From an uncultured Porphyromonadaceae bacterium (GTDB lineage Bacteria; Bacteroidota; Bacteroidia; Bacteroidales; Muribaculaceae): a stretch of 9,409 nt of DNA. The stretch is from positions 1 to 9,409 of the forward strand of contig CAJJOX010000082.1 of assembly GCA_905193485.1 (NCBI GenBank), written 5' to 3'. Positions 1 to 5,291 of this stretch are shown here, piece after piece. The notes below the pieces were generated by a model. That model saw only the letters and a list, made by a program, of their open reading frames with translations, searched no databases and was not told the DNA's origin. Position numbers and translations under genes: made by a program. Numbering within the stretch: the stretch's first letter is position 1; the number at the start of each line of letters is the position of its first letter.

Positions 1-56
1 AACCCCCAACCCGGGGGGGGGGGGGGCCCCCCCCCCCCCCCCGCCGCGGCGACCCG
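1..56. other. Low-complexity contig-end artefact (poly-G then poly-C)
   Basis: A run of 14 G (13-26) is followed at once by 16 C (27-42), a perfect homopolymer hairpin at the very edge of the sequence. This is typical of sequencing or assembly failure at a contig end and is not expected of a coding region. The last dozen or so bases before 57 may be genuine: in frame they encode Gly-Asp-Pro just ahead of the conserved asparaginase segment MVQEVAI. Nothing upstream of about base 43 should be trusted. Confidence 0.8.
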
Positions 57-695
57 ATGGTGCAGGAAGTGGCCATATTGTTTGAAAACTATCTCTGGCG
101 CGGGAACCGCGCCACCAAGCGGAGCGCCGACAATTTCAACGCTTTCAAAAGCCACAATTATCCCGAGCTGGCCAAGATCGGGCTCGGCATCAACTTCCAT
201 GAGGAGGCGCTGCTCCGTCACACTCACGGCAATGTGCCGCTGAAAGGCTATTATTCGCTCGACACCGGCGTGATGGTGATCGATCTCTTTCCCGGCATAA
301 GCGCGCGCACGCTGCGCCATCAGCTGGCCGCGCCGGGCATAAAAGGCATCGTGCTCAAGAGCTACGGCGCAGGCAACGCGCCTACGGCCCGTTGGTTTAC
401 CGATGCGGTGCGCGACGCCGTGTCACGCGGAGTGGTGGTGCTTAATGTCACACAGTGTGTCAATGGCAGCGTGATGCGCCGCTATGCCGCCGGCGATGCT
501 CTTGCCGCTGCCGGTGTGGTGTCGGGCTATGACATGACCACCGAGGCCGCCCTGACAAAGATGATGTTTCTTTTCGGTGCCGGTTATCCGACGGAAAGCG
601 TCAAGCAGATGCTGTGCCGGTCGCTGCGCGGCGAGCTGACCCGTCCCGACGAAGAGCATAAACATTTTGATTATGAAACAATTGAATCTCACTGA
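57..695 (+). CDS. ansA: Type I L-asparaginase, C-terminal fragment (5' end missing)
   Basis: Cytosolic-type L-asparaginase hydrolyses L-asparagine to aspartate and ammonia. The visible 212 residues match the C-terminal two thirds of the roughly 340-residue type I family. They begin in the VQEVAILFENYLWRGNRATK strand, continue through LKSYGAGNAPT (residues 100-110) and NVTQCVNG (130-137), and end after LRGELT. The N-terminal half, with the catalytic threonines and lysine, lies off the left edge, so the ATG at 57 is internal and not the true start. From recalled literature on E. coli AnsA, Arg240 and Cys273 line an allosteric asparagine site. The matching positions here, 33 residues apart, are Lys101 and Cys134, so the cysteine is kept and the arginine is conservatively changed. 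The 3' end overlaps the next gene by 23 bases, suggesting co-transcription. The DNA is strongly G+C rich, unlike the right part of the window. Confidence 0.9.
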   Translation: MVQEVAILFENYLWRGNRATKRSADNFNAFKSHNYPELAKIGLGINFHEEALLRHTHGNVPLKGYYSLDTGVMVIDLFPGISARTLRHQLAAPGIKGIVLKSYGAGNAPTARWFTDAVRDAVSRGVVVLNVTQCVNGSVMRRYAAGDALAAAGVVSGYDMTTEAALTKMMFLFGAGYPTESVKQMLCRSLRGELTRPDEEHKHFDYETIESH

Positions 696-1932
696 AATAT
701 CACCTGAGGTGCAGCAGGCCAAGAGCCGTTTTGGCATCGTCGGCAACGCACCCGCCCTTATCGCGGCCGTCACGCGCGCCATACAGGTGGCGCCGATCGA
801 CCTTTCGGTGCTTGTCACCGGCGAGAGCGGCTCGGGCAAGGAGTTTTTTCCGCAGATCATCCATGCTTTCAGCCCGCGCAAGCACAACAGGTATATCGCC
901 GTCAACTGCGGCGCCATTCCTGAAGGCACTATCGACTCCGAGCTGTTCGGCCATGAAAAGGGGTCGTTTACCGGTGCTGTGTCGGCACGCAAAGGTTATT
1001 TCGAGGAGGCCGACGGCGGCACCATCTTTCTTGACGAAGTGGCCGAGCTGCCTCTCACCACACAGGCACGCCTGTTGCGTGTGCTTGAGAGCGGCGAGTT
1101 TCTGAAGGTAGGCTCGTCGACGGTGCAGAAAACCAATATCCGCGTGGTCGCCGCCACCAATGTCAACATGCTTGAGGCCGTGGAGGCCGGCCGTTTCCGC
1201 GAGGATCTGTTCTATCGTCTGTCGACAGTGCAGATATCGGTGCCCCCGCTGCGCGAGCGCGGCAATGATATATTGCTGCTGGCACGCAAGTTTGCCCGCG
1301 ATTTTTCCGAGCGTTATTCCATGCCGGCGATCTCGTTTGACGACGAGGCGCGGTCAGACATTCTCCACTATCGTTGGCCGGGCAATGTGCGACAGCTTAA
1401 GAACGTGGTCGAGCAGATGGCTCTTTTCCACGCCGGCGACGAGATCACGGCGCAGATGCTCGCCTCTTATCTGCCTGAAAAGGCGATGGTCTACACTCCG
1501 ACATTGCAGCAGCCGCAGGCTCACACTTACGACAGTGAACGCGAGATCCTTTTCAATATGATCTTCCGCATGCAGCGTGAGATCGACGGCCTTCGTGCTG
1601 ATCTGGCCGCTTTCAAGCCTGAAGCGACGGCTGCCGAAGCGCTGGCCGTATCGGCCCGGGCCGATGCCGCGCAGCACGACGCTATGCCGCGCTCGCTGGT
1701 GCGCATCACCGATGTGCCATCGCGCATCGTCGGCTCGCAGCCTCTTGTCGTCGAGCCTTCGCCGGCACCTGTCGCCGACAGCGTCGCCGGCATGACCCTC
1801 GAGGATACCGAGCGTGAAACCATACGCCGCTCTCTCGAGAAAAACGGCGGGCGCCGCAAAGCCACTGCCCGCGAGCTCAATATCTCGGAGCGCACGCTCT
1901 ACCGCAAGATCAAGGAATATGGCCTTGAGTGA
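673..1932 (+). CDS. Sigma-54-dependent transcriptional activator (AAA+ domain plus Fis-type HTH)
   Basis: A 419-residue bacterial enhancer-binding protein that uses ATP to remodel RNA polymerase holding sigma-54. From the ATG at 673 the AAA+ domain starts almost at once. It shows Walker A GESGSGKE (50-57), the sigma-54 contact loop GSFTGA (97-102, normally GAFTGA), Walker B GGTIFLDE (115-122), the arginine-finger segment RFREDLFYRL (174-183), and WPGNVRQLKN after it. A helical, probably coiled-coil linker follows (about 288-320), then a low-complexity Ala/Pro stretch. The Fis-type helix-turn-helix is at the end (about 375-419, including ARELNISERTLYRK). There is no N-terminal receiver, GAF or PAS domain, so control must come from a partner protein or from expression level. 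A TTG six bases upstream is in frame, but ATG is preferred. Related Bacteroidales loci, from memory, carry an LPS-assembly lptE-like gene next; here an IS begins 50 bases after the stop codon. Confidence 0.93.
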   Translation: MKQLNLTEISPEVQQAKSRFGIVGNAPALIAAVTRAIQVAPIDLSVLVTGESGSGKEFFPQIIHAFSPRKHNRYIAVNCGAIPEGTIDSELFGHEKGSFTGAVSARKGYFEEADGGTIFLDEVAELPLTTQARLLRVLESGEFLKVGSSTVQKTNIRVVAATNVNMLEAVEAGRFREDLFYRLSTVQISVPPLRERGNDILLLARKFARDFSERYSMPAISFDDEARSDILHYRWPGNVRQLKNVVEQMALFHAGDEITAQMLASYLPEKAMVYTPTLQQPQAHTYDSEREILFNMIFRMQREIDGLRADLAAFKPEATAAEALAVSARADAAQHDAMPRSLVRITDVPSRIVGSQPLVVEPSPAPVADSVAGMTLEDTERETIRRSLEKNGGRRKATARELNISERTLYRKIKEYGLE

Positions 1933-1982
1933 TCGGCCGCCGGCATTCGGCAAAGGATAAAAAAACAGCGTCGGGAAAAATT

Positions 1983-2000
1983 CGAGGGCACTGAAAAAGT
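1983..2000 (+). repeat. Left terminal inverted repeat of the IS1182-family element
   Basis: The sequence CGAGGGCACTGAAAAAGT is the exact reverse complement of 3731-3748. Identity stops immediately inside and outside these 18 bases, which sets the element boundary to within a few bases. Confidence 0.92.
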
Positions 2001-2027
2001 CCCTTTATAGACAGGGCACATAAATAA

Positions 2028-2074
2028 ATCGGCGCATGACAAGTGGAAATACTTGGTTATGTGCCGATTTTTTT
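2028..2074 (+). terminator. Hairpin plus T-run at the IS left end, blocking read-in transcription
   Basis: ATCGGCGCAT (2028-2037) pairs with ATGTGCCGAT (2059-2068), with one G-U wobble. Further pairing of the AAGT/ACTT type extends inward to a loop around GGAAAT. A run of seven T (2068-2074) follows directly. This has the form of an intrinsic terminator placed between the left inverted repeat and the transposase start. In many insertion sequences such a structure stops outside transcription from driving the transposase. It would also end read-through from the sigma-54 activator gene. Confidence 0.65.
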
Positions 2075-2083
2075 GTATCTTTA
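2052..2083 (+). promoter_or_regulatory. Putative Bacteroidetes-type promoter for the transposase
   Basis: CTTG (2052-2055) is a three-of-four match to the Bacteroidetes -33 TTTG. Exactly 20 bases later comes TATCTTTA (2076-2083), a near match to the -7 TAnnTTTG. The start codon at 2103 is 19 bases after the -7 element, giving a very short leader. The -33 part lies inside the right arm of the upstream hairpin, so folding or melting of the region could affect promoter use. This is assigned from consensus only. Confidence 0.5.
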
Positions 2084-2102
2084 TGGTAGAAATCAACATG
2101 AT

Positions 2103-3560
2103 ATGCTACCATTACAACAAACCATCCAGTTCAGTGATTACAGCGATCTCTACGACTTGATTATCCCTCAGGACAATCTGCTGCGCAGAATCAATGACCT
2201 CGTGGACTTCTCGTTCATTCAGAAGGAACTCATGGACAAATACTGTCAGGACAACGGCCGGATGGCTGAAAGTCCAGTGACGATGTTCAAATATCTTTTG
2301 TTGAAAACAATCTATGACATATCCGATGTCGATGTTGTGGAACGGTCTCGTTACGACATGTCGTTCAAGTATTTTCTCGGCATGACTCCCGAGAATACCG
2401 ATATTATAAATCCCAGTTCGCTGTGTAAGTTCCGCAAGCTGCGCCTCAAGGACAAGGACCTTTTGAATCTGTTGATTGGAAAGACCGTGGAAATTGCGAT
2501 AGAAAAAGGCATAATCAAATCCCGCACTATAATAGTTGACGCCACACATACCGGTTCCAGGAGCAACCCGTATTCTCCGATTGAAATATTACGTCTGCGC
2601 TCAAAACAACTGCGCAAGAGTCTTTATGAGTCAGATGAGTCCGTCAAGGACAGTCTTCCCCCAAAGAATACTGACGATGAGCTGGAGCATGAGCTTGACT
2701 ACACCAAAGAATTGCTTGATGTGGTGGGATCCAATCCGACACTTGCCGAAGTGCCCAAGATCAAGGAGCGTATCAATATGCTTAAGGAGGTACTTACCGA
2801 CATAGAAGACCATTATGTGACATCGAAAGATGAAGATGCAAGAATCGGGCACAAAAGCGAGGAAGATGCTTTCTTCGGTTACAAAACACATATCGCAATG
2901 AGCGACGAACGTATCATAACCGCGGCCACAGTCACATCGGGTGAGAAAGGAGACGGACCTCAGCTTGAGGAACTGGTGGAACAAAGCCGTCAGAACGGAA
3001 TGGTTGTAGAAATAGTTGTCGGCGACACTGCATACTCAGGCAAAGACAACATCACACTCTCAAACGATGAGAACAACGGTTTTGAACTGGTAGCAAGATT
3101 ACACCCCACGATAAGCAATGGCGTACGTAAGGATGAGGATCGGTTTGATTTCAACAAAGATGCCGGCATGTTCGTATGTCCGGCCGGACACATGGCGATA
3201 AGAAAAGCAAGACAAGGCAAGAAAGGTCAGGGAACGAATCAAACGCTCGTATTCTTCTTTGATGTTGACAGATGCAGGACTTGCTCCAAAAGAAAAGGTT
3301 GTTATAAGGATGGGGCCAAGAGCAAAACGTATTCTGTTCAGATCAAGTCAGAGGAACATCAACAACAGGCAGACTTCGAAAAGACAGAGGAGTTCAGGAC
3401 AAAAGCTAAGGTCAGATACAAAATCGAAGCTAAAAACTCAGAATTAAAAAATGTCTTTGGATACGACCGAGCGGACTCGTATGGCTTAGACTGTATGAGA
3501 ATGCAAGGTGCTATGGTGATTTTTGCCGCGAATATCAAAAGAATCCTGCGATTGAGTTGA
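2103..3560 (+). CDS. IS1182-family transposase (DDE)
   Basis: A 485-residue DDE transposase that cuts and joins the ends of its own IS. The N-terminal segment MLPLQQTIQFSDYSDLYDLI and the following FKYLLLKTIY...DVDVVERSRYDMSFKYFLGM region are typical of the IS1182 group and likely bind the ends. Probable catalytic residues are Asp146 (IIVDATHT), Asp308 (VVGDTAYSG) and Glu442 (YKIEAKNSELK). Between the second and third lies a cysteine-rich insertion (VCPAGH, then CRTCSKRKGC) resembling a small zinc ribbon, usual in this family. An in-frame GTG at 2043 would add 20 residues, but it lies in the upstream hairpin and before the putative promoter. The ATG at 2103 gives the conserved N-terminus. The frame is uninterrupted and of normal length. 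Base composition is intermediate between the two flanks. Confidence 0.93.
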   Translation: MLPLQQTIQFSDYSDLYDLIIPQDNLLRRINDLVDFSFIQKELMDKYCQDNGRMAESPVTMFKYLLLKTIYDISDVDVVERSRYDMSFKYFLGMTPENTDIINPSSLCKFRKLRLKDKDLLNLLIGKTVEIAIEKGIIKSRTIIVDATHTGSRSNPYSPIEILRLRSKQLRKSLYESDESVKDSLPPKNTDDELEHELDYTKELLDVVGSNPTLAEVPKIKERINMLKEVLTDIEDHYVTSKDEDARIGHKSEEDAFFGYKTHIAMSDERIITAATVTSGEKGDGPQLEELVEQSRQNGMVVEIVVGDTAYSGKDNITLSNDENNGFELVARLHPTISNGVRKDEDRFDFNKDAGMFVCPAGHMAIRKARQGKKGQGTNQTLVFFFDVDRCRTCSKRKGCYKDGAKSKTYSVQIKSEEHQQQADFEKTEEFRTKAKVRYKIEAKNSELKNVFGYDRADSYGLDCMRMQGAMVIFAANIKRILRLS

Positions 3561-3652
3561 TGTAAGCTCTTTTTAACTTCGTATATGCGGCCATAAGGGC
3601 GAATATAGGGTGCGGAAAGCAATTTTATGGACTCGATGACCTCGAATACTAA

Positions 3653-3697
3653 AACTCGCCAAATCATCGGTTGATGACCTGGCGAGTTCTTAATTTT
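3653..3697 (+). terminator. Hairpin downstream of the transposase, probable weak terminator
   Basis: AACTCGCCA (3653-3661) is perfectly complementary to TGGCGAGTT (3680-3688). Inside it TCATC (3664-3668) pairs with GATGA (3673-3677), closing a four-base GGTT loop after a small internal loop. A short, interrupted T stretch (3689-3697) follows. It is a stable stem 92 bases beyond the transposase stop and probably ends or protects the transposase mRNA. The T-run is weak, so termination is less certain than folding. Confidence 0.55.
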
Positions 3698-3705
3698 AGC
3701 CTGCG

Positions 3706-3747
3706 GAGGGCTGAATCTGAAAAGTCAACACTTTTTCAGTGCCCTCG
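3706..3747. repeat. Long right-end hairpin containing an extra copy of the IS end sequence
   Basis: GAGGGC (3706-3711) pairs with GCCCTC (3742-3747), and CTGAAAAAGT (3717-3726) pairs perfectly with ACTTTTTCAG (3731-3740) around a CAAC loop. The left arm is therefore a second copy of the terminal repeat in left-end orientation, with TGAAT in place of the single A between its two blocks. The right arm is the terminal repeat itself. No T-run follows, so it is not a conventional terminator. It may be a transposase-recognition structure. Confidence 0.75.
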
Positions 3748-3748
3748 T
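3731..3748 (-). repeat. Right terminal inverted repeat of the IS1182-family element
   Basis: ACTTTTTCAGTGCCCTCG is the exact reverse complement of the left end at 1983-2000. It forms the right arm of the larger hairpin at 3706-3747. Confidence 0.92.
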
Positions 3749-3874
3749 TATTTCGCGGGATTTTTTTATTAGTGTGATTATCAACAAAGGCTTAAGACTG
3801 ACATATTTCGAGGCTACGTATTGCAATTGAGAATCTCTTCCTAAAATTTTTTTGTGAAGAAAGCGGGGGGAAGA

Positions 3875-3906
3875 TTTGCTCAGTTGGAAATAAACCGCTA
3901 AATTTA
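3875..3906 (+). promoter_or_regulatory. Putative Bacteroidetes-type promoter for the exported protein gene
   Basis: A perfect -33 TTTG (3875-3878) is followed after exactly 20 bases by TAAATTTA (3899-3906), matching the -7 TAnnTTTG except for the last base. Transcription would begin near 3912-3914, leaving a leader of about 35 bases before the ATG at 3947. The rest of the gene-free stretch between the IS (ending 3748) and this gene shows only A+T-rich sequence with T-runs at about 3762 and 3849. I see no RNA gene or further repeat there. Confidence 0.55.
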
Positions 3907-3946
3907 CCGCACACCATTACATCACAACTATAAAATAAACAGCTAT

Positions 3947-4738
3947 ATGGATTTCAGTCAGGTTTCTAAAAAAGGCGAACGCACGTTGACTAATTGGTGC
4001 AATTACACGGTTCGAAATGCGAATCACATAATCCCGGGATGTGATATAGGTAGAGCGATTGCCTTGGCTGTCTTATTCGTAGTCACGGTTACGTCGTCAA
4101 TTAACATAGCGGCAGCTGATGATGTCACAATCATGTTTAAACGCACTTCACAAAGTGAAGCTCCGAAGAAAATCACCGGTACGACAATCAGTTCATTCAT
4201 CTATGAAGGAATTCTTGGAGCGGATTATGTGCGCTCGATTTCACGTCAATCCGGCACATTCACGCAATATCAGTATGGGTTAATGATGGGCGAGAAAGAT
4301 AAAAGTGCTGAATTTACCATTAGGCTCGCTGACTCGTATGTAGGATGCGTCGATTCTATCATCGTGACAGCCAGTCAGGTCTACCCGACTCGAGGCGGTG
4401 ATCCGGGCGCAGTAACTTTGTCGGTCAATGGCAGTGATCCATTACCTATTGTTACGGAAAGCTCGACCGCTCGGTTGCCATTTGTGTTTCTGTGTGATCC
4501 TACGGAGGAATTAAGCCAGATCAATATAAAAAGCAGCAACAGAGTGTTTCTCTACACTGTCCGCCTTGTATATAATGACGGGACAACGGAGATTACGGAT
4601 ATTTTTAATGATGGGATTGAGCTTCCTATAGAATATTATAATCTCAATGGTGTTAAAGTGAATCTTTCGCGACAACCGGCCGGTATCTATATCATGCGAC
4701 AAGGGAATAGAGTTAAAACATTCATCCATCGTCCGTGA
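3947..4738 (+). CDS. Exported protein of unknown function with C-terminal YYNLNG...GIYI sorting-type tail
   Basis: A 263-residue protein that I cannot name. Residues 36-57 form a hydrophobic export segment (AIALAVLFVVTV...) ending INIAAA before DD, a plausible signal-peptidase site. It is preceded by an unusually long, charged 35-residue N-region, so the true start might be later, although no good internal ATG exists. The mature part (about 58-220) is predicted mostly beta-strand, with alternating segments such as EFTIRLADS, SIIVTAS, VTLSVNG and VFLYTVRLVYNDG. This resembles the small beta-sandwich modules often found before the tail in secreted Bacteroidetes proteins. The last 35 residues (EYYNLNGVKVN, then AGIYIMRQGNRVKTFI) match the widespread C-terminal tail of such proteins, related to type IX secretion or surface-sorting signals. 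It has its own promoter and a strong terminator, so it is probably monocistronic. Surface or periplasmic location is inferred. Confidence 0.72.
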   Translation: MDFSQVSKKGERTLTNWCNYTVRNANHIIPGCDIGRAIALAVLFVVTVTSSINIAAADDVTIMFKRTSQSEAPKKITGTTISSFIYEGILGADYVRSISRQSGTFTQYQYGLMMGEKDKSAEFTIRLADSYVGCVDSIIVTASQVYPTRGGDPGAVTLSVNGSDPLPIVTESSTARLPFVFLCDPTEELSQINIKSSNRVFLYTVRLVYNDGTTEITDIFNDGIELPIEYYNLNGVKVNLSRQPAGIYIMRQGNRVKTFIHRP

Positions 4739-4778
4739 CAGGCAAAATATTTAAACACGCCCTTTGATGGAGTGTGTC

Positions 4779-4820
4779 ACACGGATTTTCGTCACATTCA
4801 CGAAAATTTCGTGTTTTTTT
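4779..4820 (+). terminator. Strong intrinsic terminator after the exported protein gene
   Basis: ATTTTCGT (4785-4792) pairs perfectly with ACGAAAAT (4800-4807) around a seven-base loop. The stem extends outward through ACACG/CGTGT (4779-4783 with 4810-4814) after a one- or two-base bulge. An uninterrupted run of seven T (4814-4820) follows directly. It isolates the upstream gene from the repressor operon that begins about 80 bases later. Confidence 0.8.
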
Positions 4821-4847
4821 GTTCTGATTTTTCCGATCGTTGAAATT

Positions 4848-4885
4848 TAACTATAAAAATTAGTTCAAACTAAATTTTGTAGTTA
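4848..4885. promoter_or_regulatory. 38-bp palindromic operator, probable binding site of the BlaI-like repressor
   Basis: The 18-base arms 4848-4865 and 4868-4885 flank a CA centre and are complementary at 16 of 18 positions. The inner core is TTAGTT-CA-AACTAA (perfect) and the outer parts are TAACTA and TAGTTA (perfect). The nested arrangement could hold two repressor dimers, or one on the core with flanking half-sites. It covers the -33 region and abuts the -7 element of the next gene, so occupancy would exclude RNA polymerase. BlaI/MecI repressors are known to bind such dyads at their own promoters. That this protein binds here is inference. Confidence 0.75.
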
Positions 4886-4891
4886 TATTTG
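4860..4891 (+). promoter_or_regulatory. Promoter of the BlaI-like/M56-TonB/receptor cluster
   Basis: TATATTTG (4884-4891) is a perfect match to the Bacteroidetes -7 TAnnTTTG. Exactly 20 bases upstream is TTAG (4860-4863), matching the -33 TTTG at three of four positions. The -33 element lies in the palindrome core and the -7 starts at its right end. The ATG at 4912 is 20 bases downstream of the -7, so the leader is only about 10-15 bases. Confidence 0.75.
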
Positions 4892-4911
4892 CAGAGTATA
4901 ATATTCAAAAT

Positions 4912-5289
4912 ATGGAAAAGCTGACTGCAAAAGAAGAAGAAGTGCTTCGATTATTCTGGGAACACGGATCACTTTACGTTAAACAAATCATAGATATGTA
5001 TGATGATCCGAGGCCACATTTCAATACAATATCAACTATTGTCCGTTCGCTCGAAGAGAAGGGATATGTCGGGCATGTCAAACACGGAAAGACCTATCAG
5101 TATCATGCAGTAGTGGCACCGGAGGATATGGGAAAGAAGTCGATCTCCTCAATTATCGGCCGCTATTTTAAAAACTCGTATCTTCGCGTGGTTTCGTCGT
5201 TTGTTGAAGATGGGAATATCCCGGTGGAGGAACTTCGGAGGCTACTTGACGAGGTTGAAAAAGCTCATAAATCCAATAAAAATGATTAG
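4912..5289 (+). CDS. BlaI/MecI/CopY-family transcriptional repressor
   Basis: A 125-residue dimeric winged-helix repressor, the usual family length. Residues 1-68 form the DNA-binding domain: LTAKEEEVLRLFWEHG, then the recognition-helix region HFNTISTIVRSLEEKGYV (36-53), and the wing KHGKTYQYHAVV. Residues about 75-120 are the helical dimerisation part ending EELRRLLDEVEKAHK. In staphylococcal BlaI and MecI, induction involves cleavage between Asn101 and Phe102 in this part; the matching site here is Ser96-Phe97 in VVSSFVED. The gene follows a promoter that overlaps a long palindrome, and its stop is only two bases before the start of the M56 protease gene. Both facts fit an autoregulated repressor/protease pair. 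The regulon is unknown, and no beta-lactamase gene is visible. Confidence 0.92.
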   Translation: MEKLTAKEEEVLRLFWEHGSLYVKQIIDMYDDPRPHFNTISTIVRSLEEKGYVGHVKHGKTYQYHAVVAPEDMGKKSISSIIGRYFKNSYLRVVSSFVEDGNIPVEELRRLLDEVEKAHKSNKND

Positions 5290-5291
5290 TT

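Larger units (their letters stand above)
1983..3748 (+). mobile_element. Complete IS1182-family insertion sequence, 1,766 bp
   Basis: The element is bounded by 18-bp perfect inverted repeats (1983-2000 and 3731-3748) and carries a single intact transposase gene reading left to right, plus a promoter, an upstream hairpin and two downstream hairpins. It appears complete and potentially active. It lies 50 bases beyond the stop of the sigma-54 activator, so it could be polar on whatever followed that gene. No clean target duplication is visible. If the element is trimmed to GGGCACTG...CAGTGCCC, the flanking four bases are TCGA on the left and TCGT on the right (three of four match). With the longer 18-bp boundary there is none. 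The two flanks differ sharply in base composition. Confidence 0.92.

Noticed and set aside
423..992. Minus-strand open frame (189 codons) across the asparaginase/activator junction
   Set aside because: It is a shadow of two conserved overlapping plus-strand genes, with no family features in the translation.
1354..1953. Long minus-strand open frame (199 codons) opposite the 3' half of the sigma-54 activator
   Set aside because: It lies antisense to a clearly conserved gene in high-G+C DNA, where antisense open frames are common, and its translation has no recognisable domain.
1933..1982. Start of a disrupted gene (lptE-like) left of the IS and its remainder to the right
   Set aside because: There is no ATG in frame, the few codons on the left are not recognisable, and right of the IS every frame closes quickly without any lptE-like motif.
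2043..2102. GTG start adding 20 residues to the transposase
   Set aside because: It falls inside the upstream hairpin and before the putative promoter, and the family's conserved N-terminus begins at the ATG at 2103.
1979..3752. Target-site duplication flanking the IS
   Set aside because: The best candidate is TCGA against TCGT, only three of four bases and overlapping the repeat ends. It is too short to claim.
3812..3826. Sigma-54 type -24/-12 promoter (GG...GC) between the IS and the exported protein gene
   Set aside because: The GG to GC spacing is nine bases instead of ten and the surrounding bases do not match the consensus.
4779..4820. Alternative short stem (CACGA/TCGTG) suggesting a terminator/antiterminator switch
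   Set aside because: One long hairpin using the outer ACACG/CGTGT and inner ATTTTCGT/ACGAAAAT pairs explains the sequence better as a plain terminator at a gene's end.
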